Of a DNA stretch of 64,000 nt, positions 25,193 to 35,246 are shown in pieces. A model generated the notes under the pieces. It saw only the letters and a list, made by a program, of their open reading frames with translations. It was not told the DNA's origin and searched no databases. The DNA lies in NCBI RefSeq assembly GCF_036059255.1, contig NZ_CP107947.1:992001-1056000 (forward strand), read 5' to 3'. The DNA comes from Micromonospora sp. NBC_00389. GTDB taxonomy: Bacteria > Actinomycetota > Actinomycetes > Mycobacteriales > Micromonosporaceae. How positions within the stretch are numbered: the first letter of the stretch is position 1; the number at the start of each line of letters is the position of its first letter. The translations under genes were made by a program, and so were the position numbers.

Positions 25193-26089
25193 TCACTCGA
25201 TCCGCAGGTCCATGGCGATGTCCAGAATGGGCGACGAGTGGGTCAGCGCGCCCACCGAGAGGAAGTCGACGCCGGTGGCCGCGTACCGGCCGGCCACCTC
25301 CAGGGTCAGGCCGCCGGTCGCCTCCAGCTCCGCCCGGTCCCCCACCGCCGTCACCGCTTCCGCGAGCGTCTCCGGCGTCATGTTGTCGCAGAGCAGGAAG
25401 CCCGCACCGGCCTCCACCGCCTCCACCGCCTCGCCGACCGTGGTCACCTCGACCTGCACCGGCACCTCCGGGAACGCCTCCCGGACCCGCCGATAGGCCG
25501 CGGTGATGCCCCCGGCGGCGAGCTTGTGGTTGTCCTTGATCATGGCCACGTCGTAGAGGCCCATCCGCTTGTTGGTGCCGCCGCCAGCCCGCACCGCGTA
25601 CTTCTCCAGCTGCCGCAGGCCCGGCGTGGTCTTGCGGGTGTCCAGCACCATCGCCTTCGTGCCGGCCAGCGCATCCGCCCAGGCACGGGTGTGGGTGGCC
25701 ACCCCGGACATCCGGCAGAGCAGGTTGAGCGCGGTGCGCTCGGCGGTGAGCAGCAGCCGGGTCGGCCCGGTCACCGTCGCCAGCACGTCGCCGCGCGCCA
25801 CCCGCTCCCCGTCACGGGCCAGCACCGACACCTCGACGGTACGGCCGAACCCGGTCACCTCTCCGACCAGCTCGAACACGGCGGCGGCCACCGCCATCCC
25901 GGCCACCACGCCGTCCGCGCGGGCCACCAGGTCGGCGGTGTCGGTCTGCTCCGCCGGGATGGTGGCCACGCTCGTGACGTCCAGGAAGTCCGGCCCCAGG
26001 TCCTCGACCAGCGCGTTCTCGATCACCCGCCGCACCTGCGCGGGGTCCAGTCCGGCCGCCCGCATCGCCTGCCGCGTCGACTCCGTCAT
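25193..26089 (-). CDS. nadC: nicotinate-nucleotide pyrophosphorylase (quinolinate PRTase)
   Basis: Converts quinolinate and PRPP to nicotinate mononucleotide. 298 residues: N-terminal alpha/beta sandwich then TIM-like barrel; conserved DTRKTTPGLRQLEKYAVRAGGG and the KDNH motif are clear. ATG at 26089 (ggagaagg upstream) is preferred; an alternative GTG at 26146 would overlap the nadB stop as GTGA and add 19 residues. Downstream of nadB; nadA is not in this window. Confidence 0.95.
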   Translation of the reverse strand: MTESTRQAMRAAGLDPAQVRRVIENALVEDLGPDFLDVTSVATIPAEQTDTADLVARADGVVAGMAVAAAVFELVGEVTGFGRTVEVSVLARDGERVARGDVLATVTGPTRLLLTAERTALNLLCRMSGVATHTRAWADALAGTKAMVLDTRKTTPGLRQLEKYAVRAGGGTNKRMGLYDVAMIKDNHKLAAGGITAAYRRVREAFPEVPVQVEVTTVGEAVEAVEAGAGFLLCDNMTPETLAEAVTAVGDRAELEATGGLTLEVAGRYAATGVDFLSVGALTHSSPILDIAMDLRIE

Positions 26090-26142
26090 GACCTTCTCCG
26101 TTTCCGACTGCGGGGCCTGCAAAATCGGCTCACTCCTCGCGC

Positions 26143-27837
26143 TCACCGCATTCCCTCCCACTGCTGCGTCAACCGGCCCTGCGCCCCGACTGACCCGACC
26201 AGGTGACCCAGCCACCGCTCGTCGGCCGTGGGGAAGTCCTCCCGCCAGTGGCAGCCCCGGGTCTCACCGCGGGCGTACGCGGCGGCCACCAGCGTCGATG
26301 CCACGGTGAGCAGGTTGGTCGCCTCCCAGTCGGCGGTCCGCGGTCGGCCTCGAGCGGTACCCACCTCGGTCAGCGTGCCGGCCGTGTCGGCCAGCGTCGC
26401 GGCCGAGCGAAGCACCCCGGCGCCCCGGGTCATCGCCCGTTGCAGGGCCGGCGTCGTCTCCGTCGGGAGCACCCAGCCCGCACCGCCGCGCCAGGCGCCG
26501 GTGTCCGCCGGTTGGACCTGCTCGGGGAGGCCGGCCGCGATGTCCTCGGCGATTCGCCGGGAGAAGACCAGGCCCTCCAGCAGCGAGTTGCTGGCCAGCC
26601 GGTTCGCACCGTGCACGCCCGTGCACGCGACCTCGCCGCAGGCGTACAGGCCGGGGATGGACGTGCGGCCGCGCAGGTCGGTGCGGACGCCGCCGGAGGC
26701 GTAGTGCGCGGCCGGGGCGACCGGGATCAGGTCGGTGGCCGGGTCCACGCCGATCGCCAGGCAGGACGCCACGATGGTCGGGAACCGGGCGGCCAGGAAG
26801 GTCCCACCCAGGTGCCGGGCGTCGAGGAAGACGTGGTCCGCGCCGGTGGCCAGCAGCACCCGGTGGATGCCCTTGGCCACTACGTCCCGGGGGGCCAGCT
26901 CGGCCAGCTCGTGCTGGCCCACCATGAACCGCTTGCCGTCCGCGTCCACCAGGTACGCGCCCTCGCCACGCAGCGCCTCGGAGACCAGCGGCTGCTGCGC
27001 GTGGCCGGCACCGGGCACGCCCACGCCGGACGGGGTGATCAGGGCGGTCGGGTGGAACTGGACGAACTCCACATCGGTCACCGCCGCGCCGGCACGCATC
27101 GCCAGCGCCACGCCGTCCCCCGTGGAGACCGCCGGGTTGGTGGTGGCGGCGAAGATCTGCCCCATCCCGCCGGTCGCCAGCACCACGGCCCGGGCCAGCA
27201 GCGCGCCCACACCATCCTCGCTGCCCTCGCCGAGTACGTGCAGGGTGATTCCGCAGGCCGGGCCGAGCCCGTCCGGGCCGTCGCCGGGGGCACGCAGCAG
27301 GTCCAGCACCAGGGCGTGCTCGACCAGCCGGATCCACGGGTCGCGTTGTACCGCCTCGTGCAGGGCCCGCTGCACCTCGGCTCCGGTGGCGTCTCCGCCG
27401 GCGTGCACGATCCGGTCCGCCCGGTGCCCTCCCTCACGGGTCAGCATCAGCGAACCGTCCGGGTTGCGGTCGAACTCGGCGCCGATCCGGATCAGCTCCC
27501 GCAGCCGGAGTGGGCCCTCCTCGACCAGCACCCGGACCGCCGCCGGGTCGCAGAGCCCGACACCGGCGATCTCGGTGTCCGACGCGTGCGCCGCCGGGGT
27601 GTCCGCCGAGTCGAGCACGGCGGCGATGCCGCCCTGCGCCCACCGAGTCGAGCCGTCGTCGATGTTGACCTTGGTGACCACCGTGACGTGCAGGCCCGCC
27701 TCGCGCAGGTGCAGCGCCGCGGTCAACCCGGCCACCCCGGAACCCACCACGATCACGTCGGTGGTCTCCACCCAGCCGGGCGCGGGCGCGGCCAGCAACG
27801 GGGGCAGCGCCGGCAGGTCGACGGTCGGAAGGTCCAT
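26143..27837 (-). CDS. nadB: L-aspartate oxidase
   Basis: FAD enzyme that oxidises aspartate to iminoaspartate, the first step of de novo NAD synthesis. 564 residues. Rossmann FAD-binding VIVVGSGVAGLTAALHLREAG, active-site region TRWAQGGIAAVLD, EGGHRADRIVHAGGDATG, and C-terminal HYASGGVRTDLRGRTSIPGLYACGEVACTG. The ATG at 27837 is used; a TTG four codons earlier with gagga upstream is an alternative. Likely operon with nadC. Confidence 0.94.
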   Translation of the reverse strand: MDLPTVDLPALPPLLAAPAPGWVETTDVIVVGSGVAGLTAALHLREAGLHVTVVTKVNIDDGSTRWAQGGIAAVLDSADTPAAHASDTEIAGVGLCDPAAVRVLVEEGPLRLRELIRIGAEFDRNPDGSLMLTREGGHRADRIVHAGGDATGAEVQRALHEAVQRDPWIRLVEHALVLDLLRAPGDGPDGLGPACGITLHVLGEGSEDGVGALLARAVVLATGGMGQIFAATTNPAVSTGDGVALAMRAGAAVTDVEFVQFHPTALITPSGVGVPGAGHAQQPLVSEALRGEGAYLVDADGKRFMVGQHELAELAPRDVVAKGIHRVLLATGADHVFLDARHLGGTFLAARFPTIVASCLAIGVDPATDLIPVAPAAHYASGGVRTDLRGRTSIPGLYACGEVACTGVHGANRLASNSLLEGLVFSRRIAEDIAAGLPEQVQPADTGAWRGGAGWVLPTETTPALQRAMTRGAGVLRSAATLADTAGTLTEVGTARGRPRTADWEATNLLTVASTLVAAAYARGETRGCHWREDFPTADERWLGHLVGSVGAQGRLTQQWEGMR

Positions 27838-27945
27838 CCCCCCAGTCAACCCGAACCGTCCTCGCCCCGGGCGGCCGGGGCACGACGAGTGGTATGGGCT
27901 ACCCCGTCCGGCGCCGGCCTTGCCGCGCCGGACGGTTGGCCGTGG

Positions 27946-28830
27946 TCACTTCGTCCGAACCGGCAGGCCGGCCGGGCCCGCGCCCCGCAGCGAGCCGGTC
28001 GCCGTACGGTCGCTGAGCCACAGGTAGCAGCGGAACCCCCGGTCGCCGACCCGCCAGCGCCCCGCACCCGGCGGGCGGACCACCACACCGCTGCGGAATC
28101 GCAGCTCGGCGTCGTCCGGCACGCCCACGTACCGGCCGAGGATCGTGCGGCAGCCGGTGTAGAGCGGAGCCCAGTCCGCGTCCCGGGTCGGGTACGGCGT
28201 GTCCGGTGCCCGCCAGACCCCGACGAACTCGGCGTCGTGGCGGACACCGCACTCCACCGGGACCAGCGTCTGCGCGCCCCGGACGGTCGCGCCGCGGGTC
28301 TGCTGGCAGCCCAACCGCAGCGCGGAGACCCCCTTCAACGCGTCCCGCAGACTGCCCGACCGGACCACCACGGTGGCCGCCGCCTCGACCGTGGTCAACT
28401 CGGTGAGATCGCACCGGTACCAGCGGGAATCCGCCGCCCAGCCCGGCCCGGACGGCAGCGCCACCGACAGCCGCAACCGGCCGGCCCGCCAGTCGTCGCC
28501 CACGTACCCGGTGGCCCGGGTGTCGCACTCGGCGAACGCGCCGCGCAGCTCGGCAGAGCCGCCGGCCCGCTCGACCGGGAACGCCCCCACGTGCACGGTC
28601 TCCTCCCGGTGCGGGCCGGCACAGTCCATCGGCTGATAGCCGGCCAGGGTGACGACGTCGGTGAAGTCGGCGGCCTGACACACGCCGGCGGCCGGGGTGA
28701 ACGGCACCGCCGGTGGCAGCGCCGCCCAGTCGTCGGTCAGATCACCGTCCAGGCCGCCGGCCCTGGCGCAGCCGGCCAGCAGAACTGCCGTCACAGCAGC
28801 GGCGAACAGGGTCGTCATCGCACGGCGCAT
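27946..28830 (-). CDS. septum formation family lipoprotein
   Basis: 294 residues. A lipobox VLLAGC after a short hydrophobic signal peptide makes it a lipid-anchored extracytoplasmic protein. Two related halves each carry a Cys-rich block with the pattern C..PH.EE-VGVF/W (MDCAGPHREETVHVGAFP and VECGVRHDAEFVGVW), as in the actinobacterial Septum_form family. The function is known only by family name. It separates panD from nadB. Confidence 0.8.
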   Translation of the reverse strand: MRRAMTTLFAAAVTAVLLAGCARAGGLDGDLTDDWAALPPAVPFTPAAGVCQAADFTDVVTLAGYQPMDCAGPHREETVHVGAFPVERAGGSAELRGAFAECDTRATGYVGDDWRAGRLRLSVALPSGPGWAADSRWYRCDLTELTTVEAAATVVVRSGSLRDALKGVSALRLGCQQTRGATVRGAQTLVPVECGVRHDAEFVGVWRAPDTPYPTRDADWAPLYTGCRTILGRYVGVPDDAELRFRSGVVVRPPGAGRWRVGDRGFRCYLWLSDRTATGSLRGAGPAGLPVRTK

Positions 28831-28926
28831 CGCGGCCTCCCCCAGCCACCGACCAGCTTCCGACGGCGTGCCAAGGGTAACCGGAAATGACCTTCCGGTG
28901 ACAGACCGGAATCGCCGTGCGTGGGA

Positions 28927-29355
28927 TCAGGCGCTCGCCACGGCCAACGGGCTGGGCACCGGGTCGCCGGCCGTGCCCGGTGCCGCCGCAGCCGGATCGG
29001 CGCCCAGCTCGACCACCCGGTTGTCCGCATCGACGTGCACCACCCGTGGCCGGTACGACCGGGCCTCGGCGTCGTCCATCTGCCCGTACGAGATCAGGAT
29101 GACCAGGTCACCGGGGTGCACCAGGTGCGCGGCAGCGCCATTGATGCCGATCACGCCGCTGCCCCGCTCGCCCGGGATGACGTACGTCTCCAGCCGGGCC
29201 CCGTTGGTGATGTCCACGATCGCCACCTGCTCGCCGGGGAGCAGGTCGGCAGCGTCGAGCAGGTCCTCGTCCACCGTCACCGAGCCGACGTAGTGCAGGT
29301 CGGCCTGGGTCACGGTGGCGCGGTGGATCTTCGACTTGAGCATGGTCCGCAGCAT
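28927..29355 (-). CDS. panD: aspartate 1-decarboxylase precursor
   Basis: Makes beta-alanine for pantothenate. 142 residues. The self-cleavage site Gly24-Ser25 in [14 protein letters not shown] gives the pyruvoyl cofactor; [14 protein letters not shown] and [12 protein letters not shown] follow. The last ~25 residues ([20 protein letters not shown]) are a lineage-specific disordered tail. The [17 protein letters not shown] start at 29355 is standard and follows panC after 41 bp. Confidence 0.95.
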   Translation of the reverse strand: MLRTMLKSKIHRATVTQADLHYVGSVTVDEDLLDAADLLPGEQVAIVDITNGARLETYVIPGERGSGVIGINGAAAHLVHPGDLVILISYGQMDDAEARSYRPRVVHVDADNRVVELGADPAAAAPGTAGDPVPSPLAVASA

Positions 29356-29396
29356 CGGGGTGGCCTTTCGCGATGGTGGTGAAGGGTACGGCCGGA

Positions 29397-30245
29397 TCAG
29401 GGGCGGGGGGCGAGGTGGATCGCCGCGTTGTCGATCAACCGGGTGCTGCCCACCCACGCGGCGATCACCAGCCGCGCCGGCCCGGACACCGGCCCCGGCT
29501 CCAGCTCCGGATCGGTGAGTACCAGGTAGTCGAGCCGGGCACCGGGCGTACCGGCGCCGAACGCGGCGTGCGCGGCGGACAGCACCGCCCCCGCGTCCAG
29601 GCCGTCGTCGGCGGCCCGCGCACCGGCCAGCAGCGCGGCGGACAGGCTCAACGCGGCGGCCCGCTCGGGCTCGCTCAGGTAGCGGTTGCGGCTGGACAGC
29701 GCCAAACCGTCCGGCTCCCGGACGGTCGGCACGCCAACCACCTCGACCGGTACGTCCAGGTCCCGGGTCATCCGCCGGACCAGGGTGAGCTGCTGGTAGT
29801 CCTTCTCGCCGAAGAACGCCAGGTCAGGCCGGGTGAGCTGGAGCAGTTTCAACACCACGGTGAGTACGCCGTGGAAGAAGCCGGGGCGGCTCGCGCCCTC
29901 CAGTTCCGCGCCGCGCGGGCCCGGGTCGAGCCGCACCCGGGGCTGGCCGTCCGGGTACATCTCGGCCACCGACGGGGCGAAGACCAGGTCGGCGCCGGCC
30001 CGCCGGCACACCTCCAGGTCCGAGTCGAGCGTCCGCGGATAGCGGTCGAAGTCCTCGTTCGGCCCGAACTGCAGCGGGTTCACGAAGATCGTCACCAGCA
30101 CGTGGTCGGCCTGGTCCCGGGCAGCGCGCAGCAGCGTCTCGTGCCCGGAGTGCAGCGCGCCCATGGTCATCACCACGGCGACGGTGCCCTTCAGCGCGGC
30201 CCGTGCCTCGGCCAGGTCGGCGCGGGTGTGCACCAGCTGGGTCAT
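29397..30245 (-). CDS. panC: pantoate--beta-alanine ligase
   Basis: ATP-dependent condensation of pantoate with beta-alanine (from PanD). 282 residues. HIGH-like [41 protein letters not shown] and [11 protein letters not shown] motifs are all present. Its ATG overlaps the stop of the DUF2520 gene by 4 bp, so the two are translationally coupled. Confidence 0.96.
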   Translation of the reverse strand: MTQLVHTRADLAEARAALKGTVAVVMTMGALHSGHETLLRAARDQADHVLVTIFVNPLQFGPNEDFDRYPRTLDSDLEVCRRAGADLVFAPSVAEMYPDGQPRVRLDPGPRGAELEGASRPGFFHGVLTVVLKLLQLTRPDLAFFGEKDYQQLTLVRRMTRDLDVPVEVVGVPTVREPDGLALSSRNRYLSEPERAAALSLSAALLAGARAADDGLDAGAVLSAAHAAFGAGTPGARLDYLVLTDPELEPGPVSGPARLVIAAWVGSTRLIDNAAIHLAPRP

Positions 30246-31222
30246 GCCGCCACCTCCCGGCTGGTGCTGGCGAGCACGCCGAGCAGCGACTGCGCGTCCA
30301 CCGGCTGGAGCCGGCCGGCGGCGATCGCCCGGTCGGCGGTACGCCGGGCCAGCGCCAGATAGGCGGGGACGGACTCCGGGGCGGTGGCGGCCAGCCGGGC
30401 CAGGTGCCGCTGGACGGTACCCGCGTCACCGCGGGAGACCGGGCCGGTCAGCGCGTCGTCGCCCAGCCGCAGCGCGTTCTCCAGGGCGGCCCGCAGCAGC
30501 GGGGCGAGCACCTTCTCCGGCTGGGCCACACCGGCGTCGCGCAGCCGGTCGGTCGCCTCGTTCACCAGGGTCACCAGGTGGTTCGCGCCGTGCGCCAGCG
30601 CGGCGTGGTACAGCGGGCGGTCCGCCTCGCCCACCCACTCGGGCACGCCGCCGAGGTCGGCGACCAGCCGGGCGGCCAGCGGGCGCAGCTCCGCCGGGGC
30701 GGTCACCCCGTAGGAGATGCCGGCCAGCCGGGCCAGGTCGTCCGGCGTACCGGTGAAGGTCATGGCGGGGTGCAGGGCGAGTGGCCTGGCGCCGACCGCC
30801 ACGGCGGGCTCCAGCACGGCCAGCCCGTGCGCGCCGGAGGTGTGCGCGACCACCTGGCCCGGGCGCAGCGCGCCCCGGTCGGCGAGGTCGGCGACCACCC
30901 CGGCCAGCGCGTCGTCCGGCACCGCGATCAGCAGCAGATCGGCGGCGGCGTGGGCGACGGCGGCGACCGGACGGCGAGGTACGTCGGGCAGCAGCAGGGC
31001 GAGCCGGGCGCGGCTGGCCCCGGAGCCGCCGGCGACGGCGACCACCCGGTGCCCGGCTGCGGCGAGCGCGGCGCCCAGCACGGCACCGACCCGTCCGGCG
31101 CCGACGACACCGACGGTCAGGAAGCGAGAGGGAACGGAAGCCGGGGCGCCGGTGACGGCGCGGCCCTGCGGTACGGCGGCTCCGCGCGGGGCGGCCGGAC
31201 GCGGGCGCAACGGTGCGCTCAT
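30242..31222 (-). CDS. Rossmann-like and DUF2520 domain protein
   Basis: 326 residues. After a ~35-residue Pro/Ala-rich leader comes a NAD(P)-binding Rossmann fold ([22 protein letters not shown]) and a helical DUF2520 domain, the layout of Rv3603c next to panC in M. tuberculosis. It resembles ketopantoate reductase-type dehydrogenases, so a PanE-like role in making pantoate has been considered for this family, unproven here. First gene of the DUF2520-panC-panD unit. Confidence 0.87.
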   Translation of the reverse strand: MSAPLRPRPAAPRGAAVPQGRAVTGAPASVPSRFLTVGVVGAGRVGAVLGAALAAAGHRVVAVAGGSGASRARLALLLPDVPRRPVAAVAHAAADLLLIAVPDDALAGVVADLADRGALRPGQVVAHTSGAHGLAVLEPAVAVGARPLALHPAMTFTGTPDDLARLAGISYGVTAPAELRPLAARLVADLGGVPEWVGEADRPLYHAALAHGANHLVTLVNEATDRLRDAGVAQPEKVLAPLLRAALENALRLGDDALTGPVSRGDAGTVQRHLARLAATAPESVPAYLALARRTADRAIAAGRLQPVDAQSLLGVLASTSREVAA

Positions 31223-31339
31223 GACGACGATCCAGTCCTCGAGAAGGGGTACCGGTCGATCGCAAGTATGCGCCCGGGTCACGGAACCGGGACAAGCATG
31301 TGTGAAAACCTTCACGACCCCGCCGGGCGGGATCGGCGC

Positions 31340-31369
31340 GGTGGCCCCCGGACGTTTCCGGGGGCCACC
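31340..31369 (-). terminator. phytase terminator hairpin
   Basis: Perfect 13-bp stem (ggtggcccccgga / tccgggggccacc) with cgtt loop, 8 bp after the phytase stop. Confidence 0.75.
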
Positions 31370-31376
31370 GCGACGG

Positions 31377-32663
31377 TCAGTGCCGGGGGCGGAGGAATCC
31401 GGCGTCGAGGAACTTGAAGTCGGTGTCCGGACGGGCCTCGCCGTCCTCACCCGGGGTCTCCGGGGTGTTCCGGCCGTCGTGCACCACCAGCAGACCACCC
31501 GGGTAGCCGGGCAACGGGGTGGAGACCACGGCCGCGCCGTCACACTCCTGCGACCCGTCGACCCGGCCGTCGACCACCGCGAACCGGCCCGTCGGCCGAT
31601 CGGTGCGCCGGTCGTAGGTGTAGAAGGTGTCGTCACCCTGACTGGACACGAGCAGGGTGCCGGTGGAATGCCCGGTGGGGTAGATGGTCAGCCCCTCCAC
31701 GTCCTGGGCGATCCGGCCGCCGAAACCGGGATCGGCCGCGTAGTCGGTCACGCAGTCCTCCTCCTCGGCGTCGTACGCCGCCGGCACGCCGTACTCGCGG
31801 ACCCGCTCCACCGACACCGGTGCGCCCACGAACCGGCCGTGGACCAGTCGGGTACGCCACAGCCCGACCTTCTCCTGGGCCAGGTGCACCACCCCGCTGT
31901 CCGGGTCCACCACCGTTCCCTCCACCTGCGGGCCGTCACCCGGGTCGGTGCACGGCGACCACGCGGTGCCGTCGGGCAGGGTGAACGTGCTGGGCAGGGT
32001 CAGCCTGTCCACCCGCCGGTAGCTCACCTTCCCGGCCCGCTCCACCAGCCGGAACACCCCCACCTCCGGGGTGCTGCGCCGGCTCACCACGGCGTACACG
32101 CTGCCGTCGGTGTCGGTGTACGTGCCCAGCCCGTACGCGGTGCGCTGCTCGTTGACCCCGGCCTGGTCGGCGTTGAACGCGAACGGCACGTCCGGCGCGG
32201 TCACGTCGGTCAGCAGCCGGGTGCGCGGGTCGATCCGGTAGAAGCGCAGGTGGTCACGCCCCCGGTCGGTGACCACGGCCAGGTCCGCGCGCCGGCCGGC
32301 CAGCCGGAACCCGCCGACCAGGTCGACGTTGTTGAACCGGCCAGCCTCGTCCTCCGGTCCGGGTGCCGGCGGGGTGGCGATCACCTGTCGTTCGCGGGCC
32401 CGCAGGTCGTACACCCGCAGACCGCCGTTCTTCGCGGTGGCGATGACCAGGCTGCCGGCCCGGTCGGTCGGGTTGACCCAGATCGCCGGATCGTCCGCGT
32501 CGGCGTCCCCGCCGGCCGCGTCGTCAAAGAGGGAGGGGGTCTCGACCACCGCGCGGACCGGGCGCGGGGTGTCGGTCCCTGCGGGGCGCGGCGCGGCGGT
32601 CGCGGGAGCGCCGGCCAGCAGCAGCGGTACGACCGCCAGCGCGGGGATCACGAGTCGTCTCAT
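31377..32663 (-). CDS. secreted beta-propeller phytase
   Basis: 428 residues with a Sec signal peptide (MRRLVIPALAVVPLLLAGAPATAA). The family's calcium and phosphate-binding blocks are visible: DADDPAIWVNP, IATAKNGGLRVYDL, FNNVDLVGGF, DRGRDHLRFYRID, QDVEGLTIY and LLVSSQGDDTFYTYDR. BPP phytases release phosphate from phytate outside the cell, so the gene probably aids phosphate scavenging in soil. TACGGT lies 8 nt before the ATG, near the leaderless spacing. Divergent from the MidA-type gene, 54 bp apart. Confidence 0.92.
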   Translation of the reverse strand: MRRLVIPALAVVPLLLAGAPATAAPRPAGTDTPRPVRAVVETPSLFDDAAGGDADADDPAIWVNPTDRAGSLVIATAKNGGLRVYDLRARERQVIATPPAPGPEDEAGRFNNVDLVGGFRLAGRRADLAVVTDRGRDHLRFYRIDPRTRLLTDVTAPDVPFAFNADQAGVNEQRTAYGLGTYTDTDGSVYAVVSRRSTPEVGVFRLVERAGKVSYRRVDRLTLPSTFTLPDGTAWSPCTDPGDGPQVEGTVVDPDSGVVHLAQEKVGLWRTRLVHGRFVGAPVSVERVREYGVPAAYDAEEEDCVTDYAADPGFGGRIAQDVEGLTIYPTGHSTGTLLVSSQGDDTFYTYDRRTDRPTGRFAVVDGRVDGSQECDGAAVVSTPLPGYPGGLLVVHDGRNTPETPGEDGEARPDTDFKFLDAGFLRPRH

Positions 32664-32717
32664 ACCCGGTGACCGTAGGGTCGGCACGGTGACGCACCCT
32701 GAACACGGAATGAACTG

Positions 32718-34052
32718 ATGTCGATTCCCTGGCGTGACGCGATGAGCCGGGCGCTCTACGGGCCGGGCGGCTTCTTCGTGGCCGGTGCCGGGCCGGCCGA
32801 CCACTTCCGGACCAGCGTGCACGCCTCCCCGGCGTTCGCCAGCGCACTGCTGCGCCTGATCTCCGAGGTGGACACGGCCCTCGGCCACCCTTCCCGCCTC
32901 TCCGTGGTCGACGTCGGCGCTGGGCGAGGGGAGCTGCTCCTTACCCTGCTCAGGCTCGTCTCATCCGAAGACGCCGCCGGGTTCGCCGCATCCGAGACCG
33001 CCGCCGGGCTCGCGGTGGGGGTTTCCGGGGAGCCCACCCGCTCCGGGCGGTCAGGCTTGATCCCTCCGCGGGCGGGCTCCCCGGAAACCCTGACCGCCAC
33101 GGCCGCCGCCCGGCCGTCACGTGATGTGCCGTCGTCGGGCGCCGTCCGTCCGTCGCTGGCGGAACGGGTGCGGTTCACGGCGGTTGAGCTGGCACCTCGT
33201 CCTGAGCACCTGCCTGAGGAGATCGAGTGGGTGTCTGCGATTCCTGCTGGGATCAACGGGGTGCTGCTGGCAACCGAGTGGTTGGACAACGTTCCGTTGG
33301 ACGTGGCGGTGCACACCAGGGATGGCTGGCGGTACCTGCTGGTCGACCCGAACAGTGGCGCGGAGACGGTTGGGGAACTCGTCAGCCCTGATGATCTCGA
33401 ATGGTTGACGACATGGTGGCCAAGGCCCACGAGCCTGCCTGGTGCGGACCGTGACTTGAATCCGGCGGCGGCCGGAACTGCCGCGACCAGCGGAAGCGAG
33501 CCGGGTTTCCGGGCAGCCCGGCCGGCGCAGGGATCAAGCCTGACCGCCCGGAGCCGGCCGGGCTGCCCGGAAACCCCCCACAGCGACCACACACGAGCCG
33601 AGATCGGGCGGGCAAGGGACGCAGCATGGGCGGACGCGATAAGCAGGATCGAGCGAGGGATGGCCGTGGCCGTGGACTATGGGCACCTGCGGGACGGGCG
33701 GCCGGTGGACGGGACGCTGACCGGGTACCGGGGTGGGCGGCAGGTGCCTCCGGTGCCGGACGGGTCGGCTGACGTGACCGCGCACGTGGCCATGGACTCG
33801 GTCGCCTCCGCCGGCGCAGCGGTCGCCCGGTGTGCGTACTCCCTGGTCTCGCAGCGGGAGGCGCTGCGGGCGCTCGGGGCCGACGGCGGCCGACCGCCGC
33901 TGAGCCTGGCCGGCACCGACCCGGCGGGGTACGTGCGGGCACTGGCCGCCGCGTCGGCGGTGGCCGAGCTGACCGACCCGGCCGGGCTCGGCGGGCACTG
34001 GTGGCTGCGCCAACCGGTCGGCATCCCGCTCGGGCCGGCCGTGGCACGATGA
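32718..34052 (+). CDS. MidA/NDUFAF7-family SAM-dependent methyltransferase
   Basis: 444 residues. N-terminus [23 protein letters not shown] motif [18 protein letters not shown]; then the family's [13 protein letters not shown] and [10 protein letters not shown] blocks. NDUFAF7 dimethylates one Arg of complex I subunit NDUFS2 (NuoD); here the next gene is nuoD, overlapping by ATGA. Two Pro/Gly/Ser-rich inserts, about residues 101-124 and 262-287, coincide with two copies of a palindromic DNA element and are absent from what I expect of the family. Codons around 33160-33420 are less GC3-rich than the neighbours. The frame is intact throughout. Confidence 0.87.
   Translation: MSIPWRDAMSRALYGPGGFFVAGAGPADHFRTSVHASPAFASALLRLISEVDTALGHPSRLSVVDVGAGRGELLLTLLRLVSSEDAAGFAASETAAGLAVGVSGEPTRSGRSGLIPPRAGSPETLTATAAARPSRDVPSSGAVRPSLAERVRFTAVELAPRPEHLPEEIEWVSAIPAGINGVLLATEWLDNVPLDVAVHTRDGWRYLLVDPNSGAETVGELVSPDDLEWLTTWWPRPTSLPGADRDLNPAAAGTAATSGSEPGFRAARPAQGSSLTARSRPGCPETPHSDHTRAEIGRARDAAWADAISRIERGMAVAVDYGHLRDGRPVDGTLTGYRGGRQVPPVPDGSADVTAHVAMDSVASAGAAVARCAYSLVSQREALRALGADGGRPPLSLAGTDPAGYVRALAAASAVAELTDPAGLGGHWWLRQPVGIPLGPAVAR
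33019..33090 (+). repeat. palindromic element, copy A
   Basis: 21-base arms 33019-33039 and 33070-33090 (one mismatch) around a 30-base loop. The loop contains a 24-base block, part of 33041-33069, that recurs reverse-complemented in copy B. Lies in frame inside the MidA-type gene. Confidence 0.85.
33503..33576 (-). repeat. palindromic element, copy B (inverted)
   Basis: Perfect 24-base arms 33503-33526 and 33553-33576 (outer end gggtttccgggcagccc) around a 26-base loop matching the reverse complement of the copy A loop over 24 bases. Lies in frame in the same gene, 412 bp from copy A. Confidence 0.87.
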
Positions 34053-35236
34053 CGGGCATGACCACCGACGCCGGGGACCTCCGTGAACTGACCGTCGGCA
34101 CCGGGGCCGGCTTGGTCGCCGACACCGGCGGTGAGCAGCTCGGCACCGACATGGTGCTGAACATCGGCCCACAGCACCCCTCCACGCACGGCGTGCTGCG
34201 GCTGAAGCTGGTACTCGACGGTGAGCGGGTGGTCGCCTGCGAACCGATCGTCGGCTACATGCACCGGGGCGCGGAGAAGCTCTTCGAGGTGCGCGACTAC
34301 CGGCAGATCATCGTGCTGGCCAACCGGCACGACTGGCTGTCCGCGTTCTCCAACGAGCTGGGTGTGGTGCTCGCGGTGGAGCGGCTGATGGGCATGGAGG
34401 TGCCGGAGCGGGCCACCTGGCTGCGGATGGCGCTGGCCGAGCTGAACAGGGTGCTCAACCACCTGATGTTCCTCGGCTCCTACCCGCTGGAGATCGGCGC
34501 GATCACGCCGATGTTCTACGCCTTCCGGGAACGGGAGACCATCCAGGCGGTGATGGAGGAGGTCTCCGGCGGCCGGATCCACTACATGTTCAACCGGGTG
34601 GGCGGGCTCAAGGAGGAGGTGCCGTACGGCTGGACCGGACGGGCCCGCGCGGCGATCGGCGAGGTACGCCGGCGGTTGCCGGACCTGGACCACCTGATCC
34701 GGCGCAACGACATCTTCTTGGCCCGGACCGTGGGGGTGGGCGTGCTCTCCGCCGCCGACGCCGCCGCGTTCGGCGCGTCCGGGCCGGTGGCCCGGGCCTC
34801 GGGGCTCGACCTGGACCTGCGGCGCGACGACCCCTACCTGGCCTACGACGAGCTGGACGTGCCGGTGGTGACGAAGACCGCCGGCGACTGCCACGCCCGC
34901 TTCGAGGTGCTGCTCGACCAGGTGTACGCGTCGCTGGACCTCGCCGAGCAGTGCCTGGACCGGGTGGATCAGCTGACCGGACCGATCAACACCCGGCTGC
35001 CCAAGGTGCTGAAGGCGCCGGAGGGGCACACCTACGCCTGGACCGAGAACCCGCTCGGCATCAACGGCTACTACCTGGTCTCCCGTGGCGAGAAGACGCC
35101 GTGGCGGCTGAAGCTGCGCACCGCGTCGTACGCCAACGTGCAGGCGCTGGCCACCCTGCTCCCCGGCTGCCTGGTGCCGGACCTGATCGCCATCCTCGGC
35201 TCGATGTTCTTCGTGGTCGGGGACATCGACAAGTGA
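34049..35236 (+). CDS. nuoD: NADH-quinone oxidoreductase subunit D (49-kDa)
   Basis: Peripheral-arm subunit of complex I that forms the quinone pocket with NuoB. 395 residues. Conserved [31 protein letters not shown], and C-terminal blocks including [15 protein letters not shown] and the VGDIDK end. Arg73 in YMHRGAEKL corresponds to the Arg methylated by NDUFAF7 in mitochondria. The ATG at 34049 overlaps the upstream stop; a second ATG is at 34058. No other nuo gene is in the window, so this is either an extra copy or a displaced subunit gene. Confidence 0.93.
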   Translation: MTGMTTDAGDLRELTVGTGAGLVADTGGEQLGTDMVLNIGPQHPSTHGVLRLKLVLDGERVVACEPIVGYMHRGAEKLFEVRDYRQIIVLANRHDWLSAFSNELGVVLAVERLMGMEVPERATWLRMALAELNRVLNHLMFLGSYPLEIGAITPMFYAFRERETIQAVMEEVSGGRIHYMFNRVGGLKEEVPYGWTGRARAAIGEVRRRLPDLDHLIRRNDIFLARTVGVGVLSAADAAAFGASGPVARASGLDLDLRRDDPYLAYDELDVPVVTKTAGDCHARFEVLLDQVYASLDLAEQCLDRVDQLTGPINTRLPKVLKAPEGHTYAWTENPLGINGYYLVSRGEKTPWRLKLRTASYANVQALATLLPGCLVPDLIAILGSMFFVVGDIDK

Positions 35237-35246
35237 CCTGACCGGG

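Noticed and set aside
26203..28890. 895-codon plus-strand ORF
   Set aside because: Antisense to nadB and the septum-formation lipoprotein gene; composition of a reverse-frame artefact.
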